From: Paenibacillus albicereus
GTDB lineage: Bacteria; Bacillota; Bacilli; Paenibacillales; Paenibacillaceae
Direction: 5' to 3'
Assembly (NCBI RefSeq): GCF_012676905.1
Contig: NZ_CP051428.1
Span: 3,372,001 to 3,436,000 of the forward strand
DNA: 64,000 nucleotides
Translations under genes and position numbers: made by a program
Shown: one piece after another, positions 15,086 to 22,879 of the stretch
Layout of the letters: the number at the start of each line of letters is the position of its first letter
Numbering within the stretch: the first letter of the stretch is position 1
The notes under the pieces: generated by a model
Databases searched by the model: none
The model's input: only the letters and a program-made list of their open reading frames with translations
What the model was told of the DNA's origin: nothing

Positions 15086-15935
15086 GGCGAGCCTCCTCAT
15101 ACATCATCTGCAGGCGCTCCTTCTCGGCATCAAACTTGGACTGCCGAGCTGCCGGCGCTGCAGGCTTATTCAAGAGCCCTTCCGGATCTACTCTGTCGTA
15201 GTCCAAAAATCGTTGCTGGTTTAAATAGGTGGATGGATGAGGGATGTAAGACGTTTGGGTTTGGAGCATCTTATGCGTCTCTGCGAAATTCTTCGTATGA
15301 AGGATGATTTTGATTGGATCAAAGCCCGGTTCTTTCTGCAGCTTTTTCCATGCTTTCTGAGCAGCTGCTTTTGAGATCCGTCTGGGGTAGGCATTCCAGA
15401 ACTCATCAAAGCTATTTTCGCTTTCTTTAATTATTACTTTCTTTAAAAGATCTTTTTCTTTATCTGGGGGGCCAATCGTGTACCTAATAGTAGCTACTTT
15501 AGGTGCACAATCGTGTACCTCATAAGCTTTATTAGGGACACAATCGTGTACCTGATCTTTTTCTTCATTAGGTACATGATCGTGTACCTTAAAATCTGAA
15601 TCCATCTGCTCACCACCTCTAGCGATTTTCCATGTGTCATAATCCTTGTTGAATGCAAGGCGCCTCGAAGTTGTTCGAGAAGCTCTTTTCGTAACGACCA
15701 GGACTCGGGCTTCAATTAAGGCTGCCAATTCCCGTTTAACCGCGCTTTCTGATAAGCCGGTGTGGCCGTGTAAGAACGTAATTGAAAAGTCGTGGTCCTT
15801 TCTCGACCACCCGTAGGTGTTCCGCCAAATTACCAAGATGAGCCGCATCTGGGCGCCGTTGAACTTGAAGAAAGGAACTTGTTCCATTAGCTCATTTGCG
15901 ACCTTGGTGAACTCGTCGGGCTGCGGGTTTGCCAT
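15018..15935 (-). CDS. Phage replication initiator (lambda O / DnaD-like)
   Basis: 305 residues. Residues 1-100 are an O-protein-like winged helix (PFFKFNGAQMRLILVIWRNTYGWSRKDHDFSITFL). The middle holds three protein repeats (VHDHVPN, VHDCVPN, VHDCAPK) encoded by DNA iterons, as in lambda O. Residues 170-250 (FDEFWNAYPRRISKAAAQKAWKKL) look like a DnaD/replisome-organiser C-terminal domain. It should bind the internal origin and recruit the loader and helicase. Confidence 0.85.
   Translation of the reverse strand: MANPQPDEFTKVANELMEQVPFFKFNGAQMRLILVIWRNTYGWSRKDHDFSITFLHGHTGLSESAVKRELAALIEARVLVVTKRASRTTSRRLAFNKDYDTWKIARGGEQMDSDFKVHDHVPNEEKDQVHDCVPNKAYEVHDCAPKVATIRYTIGPPDKEKDLLKKVIIKESENSFDEFWNAYPRRISKAAAQKAWKKLQKEPGFDPIKIILHTKNFAETHKMLQTQTSYIPHPSTYLNQQRFLDYDRVDPEGLLNKPAAPAARQSKFDAEKERLQMMYEEARREEDRGHPAYGDHTEQLPAFRD
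15412..15589. promoter_or_regulatory. Candidate phage replication origin inside the initiator gene
   Basis: Four iterons ending ATCGTGTACCT occur at 15466-15485, 15501-15520, 15534-15553 and 15570-15589, spaced 33-36 bp. The last is AGGTACATGATCGTGTACCT, nearly palindromic; the second and third are close variants and the first is a half copy. They abut a stretch of about 50 bp made almost only of A and T (15412-15465). Iterons plus an AT-rich unwinding region within the initiator gene is the lambda-type origin plan. Confidence 0.75.
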
Positions 15936-15940
15936 TCACC

Positions 15941-16375
15941 TCACACCTGTCTCAGGATCAACCCCGATTCTTCAAGTGACTTTCTTCCTTTTTTCGTATT
16001 GCATGTCCGGCATGCCGTAACGAGGTTATCCAGTGTTGTTGGTCCACCCGCGCTTTCTGGAATTACATGATCCGCTGTCAATTCGTCTTCGGATCCGCAA
16101 TAACGACAAGCGTGGCCGTCGCGCTTCAGCATTGCAATTCTTAATGTCTGCGAAATTGGTTGTTTCTTTTTGGGAGATGGCTGGGAGTTGTTCGGTTCGC
16201 CAAAGAGGAGATCATGCGCTTTTTGAAGACATAGGTAGCAGAGATCAAAATCTTTTTTATTCCATCTCACCGAAGGAATGGATGGGAGATCGCAACCACA
16301 GTCATTACATTTTCGAAGTGGAAACTCCTCGCCCATCAACCAATACGTTCGTTTCGTGGTTGTCACCTCGGACAT
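15941..16375 (-). CDS. HNH endonuclease
   Basis: 144 residues. C-terminal HNH domain with RDGHACRYCGS, LTADHVIPESAGG and NLVTACRTCNTKKG; an extra Cys pair set (CNDCGCD, CYLC) lies in the N-terminal half. It may be a homing-type or recombination nuclease. It lies between the initiator and the recombination genes. Confidence 0.8.
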   Translation of the reverse strand: MSEVTTTKRTYWLMGEEFPLRKCNDCGCDLPSIPSVRWNKKDFDLCYLCLQKAHDLLFGEPNNSQPSPKKKQPISQTLRIAMLKRDGHACRYCGSEDELTADHVIPESAGGPTTLDNLVTACRTCNTKKGRKSLEESGLILRQV

Positions 16376-16389
16376 CTCACCTCACCCGT

Positions 16390-16701
16390 TCATCTTATTT
16401 GGTAGAGCCTGTCGATTGCCCGAGCCTTCTCGATGCCTTTGGCTGCAGCTAACTCGATGATTTGCATGATGCATGTAAGGCGGATACGTTCGGTCTGTTC
16501 TCTCGCAGCGTCCACTTCATCCATAAGGCGTCGCTGCTCGTTACGCAACTGAATGACATTATCCTGGAGGCGCTCAGCTGCCTCTGTCACCTGGATGAGC
16601 TTGGCGTCGTAATTGTTGATCATTTCAGTTACAATTCGGTTTTCTGTAGCCGAGTAAGGATATTTCGAGCATTGATGGCGTAACTGTGCGACCTGGACCA
16701 T
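16390..16701 (-). CDS. Coiled-coil phage protein (103 residues)
   Basis: ATG at 16701 with CGGAGGGCAA upstream. Mostly one long amphipathic helix (AERLQDNVIQLRNEQRRLMD). No family recognised. Confidence 0.55.
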   Translation of the reverse strand: MVQVAQLRHQCSKYPYSATENRIVTEMINNYDAKLIQVTEAAERLQDNVIQLRNEQRRLMDEVDAAREQTERIRLTCIMQIIELAAAKGIEKARAIDRLYQIR

Positions 16702-17043
16702 TCATTTGCCCTCCGTTCGATATAAATGCTTCCTAAACTGTTCCGCCCATTCCCGACCTTCTCGGGTATAGTCGACCCACCAGTGACAAGTCCCACTATT
16801 CACGGACGGCCCGCACAGCATTGCGACATCGCGCTCCGTCGTCTCCTCCAGCTTCCAGCGCCTGACGAGGTGTGCACATTGGAGCATCCAGGCATCGCGC
16901 CGGCCGCACCGCTCGCAGCGTCCTCTGGCCCTTTCGGCAGCCTTGCCGTATACCGCTGGGGTTATCTGACCTCGCTGCTTGGCTGTCTTCTTGGTCCGTT
17001 TGTGGGTGGGCTTTGGAGCCGGGGTGAAGTCTCCGATCGGCAT
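16702..17043 (-). CDS. HNH-like / recombination nuclease-like protein
   Basis: 113 residues from the ATG at 17043. Lys- and Thr-rich N-terminus, then CERCGRRDAW, MLQCAHLVRRW and CHWWVD: a zinc-ribbon plus His arrangement found in small phage HNH proteins. It overlaps the end of recT, consistent with a role in recombination. Confidence 0.6.
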   Translation of the reverse strand: MPIGDFTPAPKPTHKRTKKTAKQRGQITPAVYGKAAERARGRCERCGRRDAWMLQCAHLVRRWKLEETTERDVAMLCGPSVNSGTCHWWVDYTREGREWAEQFRKHLYRTEGK

Positions 17044-17044
17044 G

Positions 17045-17893
17045 CTACTGCGCTGATTCGCCGATCTCTTGGCGAGGTTCTTCGTTTTCCTGTGGCTGCC
17101 AGTCCGTAACGTCGATGACTTCAGACATGTCGGACGAAACTTCCCGCTTTGTCGTCTCGTCCATCGAAACGGCCTTGGCAAACTCGACGCTGATCGGCAT
17201 GTATTTCATAAGGCCTTTCAAGACGGTCTTCTTCGCCATCTCGTCGAAGTGGTCGACCCATGGCCCGTACTTCGCTTTGCTGAACTTGTCGCGGTGCTTC
17301 TCGATATCTTTTTTGCTCATGACCAGAAAAGAGTACCCGCCGTCCTTGAACTTGGCGTAGGCGTAGTATTTCGTGACAGTTCCGCGCTCGCCATCTGCAG
17401 GAACATGCCGGAGCTTCTCCCCGGTACCGTACTCGTACTCGAAAAGGTCATTTTCATACACCTCATGAGCGACGATGCTGCTGATCTGCCCCGTACGGCG
17501 GGCCAGCTCCAGCAAGCCCTTGTAGCCAATCTGGAACTGCGCTTCTTCTACGGTCGCAATGACCTTGCCCGTGTTGGGGTCCTTCTTCCGGTTCGTGTAA
17601 GGGACCAGGTACGCATGACCGAGGACGGATGGCTCAAGGCCGAGTTGAGCGCATTGCATGACGGCTCCAAGGAGAGATTCCGGTGTGCATACCTTGAGCT
17701 TCGGGTTGGTCCGGATTGACGTTGTTGCAATGCGCAGCAGCCGCTCCGGCGTCATGTGCTGGGGGATCGCTTGGGCGATGGCCGGCTTCATTTGCTCGAA
17801 CAGGTCGCCGATCGTCGGCCCCTTCTTAGCGCCGCCTGCTGCTTGGTTTGCGAGCTGATTGGATATCCCGCTTTGATCTACCGTTTTGGTCAT
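17045..17893 (-). CDS. recT: RecT single-strand annealing protein
   Basis: 282 residues of the RecT family: TPERLLRIATTSIRTNPKLKVC, SLLGAVMQCAQLGLEP, QIGYKGLLELARRTGQI and KAKYGPWVDHFDEMAKKT are all conserved. It pairs complementary strands exposed by the YqaJ exonuclease encoded just upstream. The same yqaJ-recT pair (yqaJ-yqaK) is present in the B. subtilis skin element. Confidence 0.95.
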   Translation of the reverse strand: MTKTVDQSGISNQLANQAAGGAKKGPTIGDLFEQMKPAIAQAIPQHMTPERLLRIATTSIRTNPKLKVCTPESLLGAVMQCAQLGLEPSVLGHAYLVPYTNRKKDPNTGKVIATVEEAQFQIGYKGLLELARRTGQISSIVAHEVYENDLFEYEYGTGEKLRHVPADGERGTVTKYYAYAKFKDGGYSFLVMSKKDIEKHRDKFSKAKYGPWVDHFDEMAKKTVLKGLMKYMPISVEFAKAVSMDETTKREVSSDMSEVIDVTDWQPQENEEPRQEIGESAQ

Positions 17894-17895
17894 GA

Positions 17896-18765
17896 CTATT
17901 CTTCGCCTCCGACGACCTTGAAGGGTCTATTTTTTGCATTGCTCCGCCAGGTGAAGACAGGATCGCCTTGGAAATACGCCACGTCGGCGTCGCCAATCAT
18001 GCCCTTCAACTGGTTCTTTGCAGCCTCTTCCTGCTGCTTGTAAATGCGGCCGTACTTCCGGGCTTCGTAGAGGGATTGCATGAATTCATAGGCGGTTTCA
18101 GGAAGATCGACTTTCTTGGACGGTTCCGACTGTGGGTAGAGGTCGTTCAGATACTGGGAGTCTTGATGGGAGAATGCAGGAGGTTGTTTTGCCTGTACAT
18201 TGTCATGCCAGAAATTCGACTCGATCGTGATGAGGTTGGAGATGAGTTCTTCGTCTCGTTCAATGACGCGCCACTGGAAGTTCCAACCACCGATCAGGAC
18301 TGCGATAAACCAGCGTGCTGCCCCGGTGACGGCCATGTAGTGATTGCACTGTAGGATGTATTCCGTAGGCGCCTGGGTGCCTGCCCAGTCGTCCTTCGCG
18401 TATTCCGAGGTGTTCTTGCATTCGAGCCCAGCGTTCAGCCCCGGCAGCCAACGGTCGATGTTCGCAAACATAAACTCATATTCCGGATGCTTGAAAATTG
18501 CATTCCTCTTCTGTACCTTGTAGCCGGTGTCGTCCGCGAACCAATCCGCAATGAGCGGCTCCATCTTCCGGCCGGCCGCCATCTTCGGGTTATCCTCGAG
18601 CGGAGGCAGTTCGCCGATCTTATCGAGGTAGACGCTCATAGCTGACTTGTACCGGCTCATATTGCAGATCGCCGCGACATCCGATCCGCCGATGCCTTTC
18701 CTGCGCCATTCCAGCCAATCCTCATGCGAAAGGTTGACGGTGCTGACTACGCGCTTTGCTTTCAT
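17896..18765 (-). CDS. YqaJ-family viral exonuclease
   Basis: 289 residues from the ATG at 18765 (AGGAGGGG upstream). YqaJ signatures are present: RRKGIGGSDVAAICNMSRYKS, AAGRKMEPLIADWF, GLECKNTSEYA (Asp/Glu-x-Lys nuclease core) and YILQCNHYMAVTGA. The protein degrades one strand of double-stranded DNA and works with RecT. Confidence 0.9.
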   Translation of the reverse strand: MKAKRVVSTVNLSHEDWLEWRRKGIGGSDVAAICNMSRYKSAMSVYLDKIGELPPLEDNPKMAAGRKMEPLIADWFADDTGYKVQKRNAIFKHPEYEFMFANIDRWLPGLNAGLECKNTSEYAKDDWAGTQAPTEYILQCNHYMAVTGAARWFIAVLIGGWNFQWRVIERDEELISNLITIESNFWHDNVQAKQPPAFSHQDSQYLNDLYPQSEPSKKVDLPETAYEFMQSLYEARKYGRIYKQQEEAAKNQLKGMIGDADVAYFQGDPVFTWRSNAKNRPFKVVGGEE

Positions 18766-18929
18766 CAGCGCAGCCCCTCCTGGATCTCCCGGATGCATCC
18801 CAGGCATACGCTCTTCTCGCCGATTTTTCGGTGTACTTCCGCCTGACCACAAAAGTTACGGCGGAGTTCGATAGGCAGGACTACCCGCCCGAGCTCGTCT
18901 ACTTTGCGAACCACTCCAGTTGCTTTCAT
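18765..18929 (-). CDS. AbrB-like transition-type regulator (54 residues)
   Basis: Begins MKATGVVRKVDELGRVVLPIELRR, the swapped-hairpin DNA-binding motif of AbrB. The usual C-terminal part is replaced by a Cys-containing tail (FCGQ, CLGC). The ATG at 18929 has AAGGGGA upstream. Probably a small DNA-binding regulator. Confidence 0.75.
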   Translation of the reverse strand: MKATGVVRKVDELGRVVLPIELRRNFCGQAEVHRKIGEKSVCLGCIREIQEGLR

Positions 18930-18957
18930 GTTCATTTCCCCTTGTTTGGTTTTTGGA

Positions 18958-19137
18958 TTAATAGTGCGCCGCGACCATGCACTTGAAGCTGCAGTAGAGT
19001 TCGCTGCCTCGATATACGTACTCGTCGGAGTACAACTCCTTGCCGCAACTGTTGTTTTCGCATTCGCCGATCGATATCGGCTCCAACTCCTGTGGATCGG
19101 GCAGCCCTTCGGCAAAGCGATCGAGATCGATGCTCAT
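18958..19137 (-). CDS. 59-residue Cys-rich phage protein
   Basis: ATG at 19137 with AAAGGA upstream. Contains CENNSC and CSFKC, a possible four-Cys zinc site, in an acidic protein. It overlaps the next upstream gene by 4 bp. No family recognised. Confidence 0.55.
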   Translation of the reverse strand: MSIDLDRFAEGLPDPQELEPISIGECENNSCGKELYSDEYVYRGSELYCSFKCMVAAHY

Positions 19138-19355
19138 CTCAACGTGATCCTTTCTTTGACAAAATCTGCGACGGAATCAGGATCAATCCAAAGCACCAAT
19201 TCGCTCAACCCTTCGATCGTCGTTTCATGCTTGTCGATAACCAGCGGGTAGTAAATTCCTCCAATGTCGACTTTGACTACAAAGTCCGTGTCATCATCCA
19301 ACTTGTAATGCTCTTTCGCATCATTCAGTTGGCGCTGCATGTCTCCGATTTTCAA
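19134..19355 (-). CDS. Hypothetical phage protein (73 residues)
   Basis: Begins MKIGDMQRQLNDAKEHYKLDDDTDFVVKV, with beta-rich middle and acidic ends. It overlaps the XRE gene by 35 bp. Similar small early proteins occur in prophages; function unknown. Confidence 0.55.
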   Translation of the reverse strand: MKIGDMQRQLNDAKEHYKLDDDTDFVVKVDIGGIYYPLVIDKHETTIEGLSELVLWIDPDSVADFVKERITLR

Positions 19356-19572
19356 TCCGCTCGCTCCTCCCGAAAAGGTAGTCCATCGTAACGCCGGTCA
19401 CATCAGCAATTTGGATCAGCGTCGTAAAGTCCGGTTCACGGCGCCCTGATTCGAAATGACTCACCGCAGCTCTGCTGAGCGCCAGCTGATCGGCGAGGTC
19501 TTGCTGCGTCCAGCCCTTGTCTGCGCGAGCCATATAGATCCTGTGCCCGACTCTGACGGCCATGGCGCTCAT
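19321..19572 (-). CDS. XRE-family helix-turn-helix regulator
   Basis: 83 residues with a classical HTH: RIYMARADKGWTQQDLADQLALSRAAVSHFESGRREP. The ATGs at 19572 and 19563 are both possible; neither has a strong site. A regulator inside the early operon. Confidence 0.75.
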   Translation of the reverse strand: MSAMAVRVGHRIYMARADKGWTQQDLADQLALSRAAVSHFESGRREPDFTTLIQIADVTGVTMDYLFGRSERIENRRHAAPTE

Positions 19573-19649
19573 GCAGCCATCCGGTCTGCTCTGAGGAGAG
19601 CCTCGAGATCGGCGATCTCTTTATCCAGCCAGCAGTCCGCACCATCCAT
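19569..19649 (-). CDS. Possible 26-residue leader peptide
   Basis: ATG at 19649 with GGAG upstream; the TGA overlaps the XRE start (ATGA). Product is a short acidic helix. It may only couple translation to the regulator gene. Confidence 0.25.
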   Translation of the reverse strand: MDGADCWLDKEIADLEALLRADRMAA

Positions 19650-19800
19650 GATGGCTCCAGACCGGGCGAAACTCGCGCAGCTTTGCGACGTGACAGGCGA
19701 TGGCCTCTCTTTCTTGCTTGGCGGTGATCTGTTCCTTCAGATGTTGTTCAAGTCGGCGCGACTCTTGCTCAAACAGCCGCTCCATCTCTTCATGCGTCAT
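19621..19800 (-). CDS. 59-residue helical phage protein
   Basis: ATG at 19800 overlaps the end of the next gene by 4 bp. Glu-, Gln- and Arg-rich helix (EEMERLFEQESRRLEQHLKE). No family recognised. Confidence 0.5.
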   Translation of the reverse strand: MTHEEMERLFEQESRRLEQHLKEQITAKQEREAIACHVAKLREFRPVWSHHGWCGLLAG

Positions 19801-20048
19801 ACCAACGTCGCCTCCGTTTCGTCGATCTGACGGCAGATTTCGTTGTGCCAGTCCATATCCCCGACCTCGTAAGCGTGGTAGGCGAGGCTCTTGAGCTCGT
19901 CCAGCTTTCTTACTAGCGCGAGGTTGGACTGCAGGTAATGGGTGAGATCCCGGCGATCCAAGGACGTCATGTGCAGCTGACCGTCGCTTTCAAGGCATCT
20001 GTGCGTCAGCTCCGCTAGCTTGCGATGGATGGGAGAGATGCCGATCAT
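19797..20048 (-). CDS. DUF7667-like phage protein
   Basis: 83 residues, helical, with HRKLAELTHRCLESDGQL near the start and DMDWHNEICRQI at the end, a pattern I associate with a family of small proteins common in Paenibacillus prophages. The family name is from memory. Function unknown. Confidence 0.5.
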   Translation of the reverse strand: MIGISPIHRKLAELTHRCLESDGQLHMTSLDRRDLTHYLQSNLALVRKLDELKSLAYHAYEVGDMDWHNEICRQIDETEATLV

Positions 20049-20479
20049 CGGGGTTCACCGAACAGCTTGTAGCAGAATTCGCCCATCGGCCCTTCTGATG
20101 TGTCGATCGTGCCCGGCTCGGCCTCGCACAGGAAGCAACTAGGCGGTGAAAGTTTAACGGGAGGACTCCACGTAGCAATCCAATAGAGAGCTTCGGAATA
20201 CTGATGTTCTTTGGTTTCGGAGACTGATCGGAGTTCAAAGACCTCCTTGTATCCCTTCCATAAGATGTGGAATGAAGAACGGAATCCCGTCTTGTAGTTC
20301 GGTGAATCAGGGTCTCCCAGGAGCTTTACCACCTTCTGCTTCCCATGCGCTTTAAGGTTTTTCAGTTGCTGTCGGCTGCATTGAATGCGTTCGCGAGCTT
20401 CCTTAAGACTCTTCTCCAGCTCGGAAATCCGCGTCAATAACGACTCGTTCGGTGTTCCGAGAGACAACTGATTGAACAT
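20045..20479 (-). CDS. Hypothetical phage protein (144 residues)
   Basis: The first 45 residues are a coiled coil ([20 protein letters not shown]); the rest is mixed with a late Cys pair (CFLCEAEPG). It overlaps the DUF3102 gene by 77 bp, using ATG at 20479 after GGTGAGTGAGG. Confidence 0.5.
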   Translation of the reverse strand: MFNQLSLGTPNESLLTRISELEKSLKEARERIQCSRQQLKNLKAHGKQKVVKLLGDPDSPNYKTGFRSSFHILWKGYKEVFELRSVSETKEHQYSEALYWIATWSPPVKLSPPSCFLCEAEPGTIDTSEGPMGEFCYKLFGEPR

Positions 20480-21368
20480 CCTCACTCACCTCGATTTGGT
20501 TTTTTTGAAGTAGCTGCTGATAATGAACCTTATGCTCTGCGATCGTCTTATCAACTTCCTTGAAGAATTGATCGATTGTGTCGATCGCTTCTTTGTTTGT
20601 GGGGATCGAGGTAAAGTGCATAAGGGCTTGGGATAACTCGACCATGATGTGGGCATTCGTGGTTTTCAGGCATTTTTTGATTTCCCGAAGATTGACCTTG
20701 TCACGATCCAGTGCAGCCAGTCGATCGGTGACTTCTTCTTGCATAATCCGAATAGACTCGTGAAGCTGAGTGTTTTCCTTCTGCAGCATTTGCGTATACT
20801 CGTAGTCTTCGCGAGAGATGTTCGGCCTCGCTTGGAGCAGCCTGATTTCAGCCTCGAGCTCTTCTTGCCGCTGCTGGTGCTGCTTGATCAGTTGCCGGCG
20901 TTCTTCCTCCGCTTCGCTGGCTCTGGATTCAGCTGCGGCCTTGGCGGCTTCTGCTTCCTTAAGCTCCTTCTTGACCTCCCGCAGCTCCCGGACGGTCATC
21001 TCGTCTACCGTCTTGGTTTCGCCGGTTGAGGGAATCGTGTGAGGCTGCTGGATGAACTCGGTGCGGTCGATCGTATCGGGAAGGGACAGCATTTCAAAAA
21101 GTTTCCCTGTTGGCAGATGCGACGTCGCATCTCCTAACTGTTCGAACGCTTGTATGAAGCGAGATGCGGTAGACGCATCGAACTGGCAATGATCTTTTGC
21201 CCATGATTTGAAACTGCCCGGAGCTAAATCATTATCCCTTACATGCTTGAGCCGCTTGCCGATTTCAAAGATCGACTGGCCGGCTACTTGCTTGTAGCTG
21301 TTGATTTCTGCGGTGATGACATTCAAATCAGTTGATAGGAGTTGATTGCTCAAGACTTGCTGCACCAT
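20403..21368 (-). CDS. DUF3102 domain protein, first gene of the early operon
   Basis: Residues 10-95 carry the DUF3102 region ([22 protein letters not shown], then [19 protein letters not shown]). A coiled coil fills residues 120-210. The family is found near early promoters of Gram-positive phages and is thought to bind DNA, with no proven role. A TTG at 21392 is an alternative start; the ATG at 21368 has GGAGAGG very close by. Confidence 0.7.
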   Translation of the reverse strand: MVQQVLSNQLLSTDLNVITAEINSYKQVAGQSIFEIGKRLKHVRDNDLAPGSFKSWAKDHCQFDASTASRFIQAFEQLGDATSHLPTGKLFEMLSLPDTIDRTEFIQQPHTIPSTGETKTVDEMTVRELREVKKELKEAEAAKAAAESRASEAEEERRQLIKQHQQRQEELEAEIRLLQARPNISREDYEYTQMLQKENTQLHESIRIMQEEVTDRLAALDRDKVNLREIKKCLKTTNAHIMVELSQALMHFTSIPTNKEAIDTIDQFFKEVDKTIAEHKVHYQQLLQKNQIEVSEDVQSVVSRNTERVVIDADFRAGEES

Positions 21369-21489
21369 CCTCTCCACTGCTAATTTCGACAAAACAAAGG
21401 ACTTTCGGACTACAATAATTGCCGTTCCAGCTGATCATTTTGCCATATTTTATGAAAATTTACGGACTGTTCGCATCTGTTCTCATTGC

Positions 21490-21544
21490 GTGCATATAAT
21501 GGACATAATATAATGATTTCAATGCAAGCGTGCATTAAATGCAC
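21490..21544. promoter_or_regulatory. Operators in the early control region
   Basis: Two 15-bp dyads, GTGCATATAATGGAC (21490-21504) and GTGCATTAAATGCAC (21530-21544, perfect palindrome), share the pattern GTGCA-N5-TGCAC with a third site at 21882-21896. They lie 40 bp apart in AT-rich DNA between the early operon and the Cro-like gene, with several TATAAT-like hexamers around them. Confidence 0.65.
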
Positions 21545-21576
21545 ATATTCAAGACGCTTAATAAAGTACTCTACTC

Positions 21577-21810
21577 TTACTCGTGTAGGTCACCAAACAG
21601 TCTGTCCACTGTGGTGCCTAGGTACTTAGCTAGTCGAAAAGCGAATTTAAGTTCTGGATTACAGCGACCATTTTCAATCGTTCTGATAAAACTCTCGCTG
21701 ACATCAAAATCAAGAGCCATGCCACGTTGAGACTTGTTTTTTTGGAGGCGAAGCTCTTTGAAGAGATCGCGTTTAATAATTTCGCGGGCATCAGCTTTTC
21801 GCCTGGACAA
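21577..21810 (-). CDS. Cro-like XRE regulator
   Basis: 77 residues from TTG at 21810, preceded by AAAGGAGG at ideal spacing. HTH: KSQRGMALDFDVSESFIRTIENGR. It reads toward the early operon and is divergent from the CI-like gene, the usual place for a lytic (Cro-type) repressor. Confidence 0.75.
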   Translation of the reverse strand: MSRRKADAREIIKRDLFKELRLQKNKSQRGMALDFDVSESFIRTIENGRCNPELKFAFRLAKYLGTTVDRLFGDLHE

Positions 21811-21881
21811 TGCATAAACCTCCTTTACTATGAGTATGATGATAACTGACGCGCATCTTTTGCACATCCAAATAATAGCAT

Positions 21882-21896
21882 GTGCAGAAAGTGCAC
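21882..21896. promoter_or_regulatory. Operator between the divergent regulators
   Basis: GTGCAGAAAGTGCAC is a third copy of the 15-bp dyad, lying in the space shared by the two divergent repressor genes. An extra half-site (TTGCAC) is about 20 bp to the left. Confidence 0.6.
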
Positions 21897-21938
21897 GTCA
21901 ACCACTTTAAAATGATTTTTTGGGGCGGTGTTTTTGAC

Positions 21939-22358
21939 GTGTCTAAAGAATTGAAAAAAGAAGTTGGTAAGAGGTTGAAAGAACTTCGCACGAATCGAAA
22001 CTTGATGCAATCCGATGTCGCTGAAGCATTAAAAGTTGACAGGGCCAGCGTATCGAATTATGAAATTGGTCGCGCTCTTCCAAAGAAAGATGCTCTACTC
22101 ATACTGGCTGACCTTTATGGCACGACTACAGATTACCTCTTGGGAAAGACCGACGATCCGGATCAACACAACAAAAAAACTCCCGACCCATATTTAAATG
22201 AGCGGGAGTTTCTTACTGCAATTGATTTGTCATCGTCAGATGAAGAGGTACAAAAGCAGTTCAGTTTTGTAATTGATGGCGAGGAAATTACGGAAGAAGA
22301 GTTTAAGAGGATGATCGCTGCTGTTCGTTCGGAACGCCTTTACCGGAAGAGCCCTTAA
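21939..22358 (+). CDS. CI-like phage repressor (XRE family)
   Basis: About 139 residues. HTH at residues 5-60 (VGKRLKELRTNRNLMQSDVAEALKVDRASVSNYEIGRALP), then a short acidic C-terminal region without an S24 peptidase domain, so it is not a LexA-type self-cleaving repressor. The start is unsure: GTG at 21939 fits the domain edge; an ATG at 21912 is also open. One of the few rightward genes, divergent from the Cro-like gene: the likely lysogeny repressor. Confidence 0.75.
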   Translation: MSKELKKEVGKRLKELRTNRNLMQSDVAEALKVDRASVSNYEIGRALPKKDALLILADLYGTTTDYLLGKTDDPDQHNKKTPDPYLNEREFLTAIDLSSSDEEVQKQFSFVIDGEEITEEEFKRMIAAVRSERLYRKSP

Positions 22359-22575
22359 CTTGTTCAACGAGAGTCGGAATGTTTACGAGCTCCTGCAGTT
22401 TTCTCAAATCGACGATCTTTTTTGACGAAATGATGGATCACCCCTTGATGTCTCTGTTGGATAAAATTTTCAAGAATACTAGGAACAAGTATAGCAGAAA
22501 TGCGAACACTTTCGTTATCAAAGTAAGCATTATATTTTGCGACATAATAAGACAAAATGTGCAAAGGAGTATACT

Positions 22576-22806
22576 ATGGCATTCCTGTTGGGGGAATGCC
22601 TGCTGCTCGATAGGCTTGATGAGGCAAACATGACTAGGTCCGAATTTGCGCGTAAAATGGAGTGTTCTCCGGCTTACGTCACTGGATTAATCAAGGGGAC
22701 GGAAAAAATGTCGCTTGAGTTTGCGATAAACACCTCCATTCTCCTAAAGTGTCGTGTGACAGATTTATACATCCTCAGACGGACGAGAAGCAGGCATAAC
22801 CGCTGA
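22576..22806 (+). CDS. Second small helix-turn-helix protein
   Basis: 76 residues from ATG at 22576 with AAAGGAG upstream. NMTRSEFARKMECSPAYVTGLIKG forms an HTH of the XRE type. It follows the repressor in the same direction after a 217-bp AT-rich gap without a gene. A perfect hairpin (22800-22815) covers its stop codon. Confidence 0.65.
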   Translation: MAFLLGECLLLDRLDEANMTRSEFARKMECSPAYVTGLIKGTEKMSLEFAINTSILLKCRVTDLYILRRTRSRHNR

Positions 22807-22846
22807 TTTCAGCGGCTCCCGACAGACTTTGTTTTAAGCTATAGCC

Positions 22847-22879
22847 TAAAAACAGCCTATCCGGATTATCGGATAGGCT
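22847..22879 (-). terminator. Terminator of the ATPase operon
   Basis: On the minus strand AGCCTATCCG and CGGATAGGCT form a 10-bp stem followed by GTTTTTAGG. The stem includes the stop codon of the ATPase gene. Confidence 0.75.

Noticed and set aside
22359-22575. Possible gene between the CI-like repressor and the next HTH gene
   Set aside because: Short AT-rich frames lack ribosome sites and sensible content; treated as promoter-bearing spacer.
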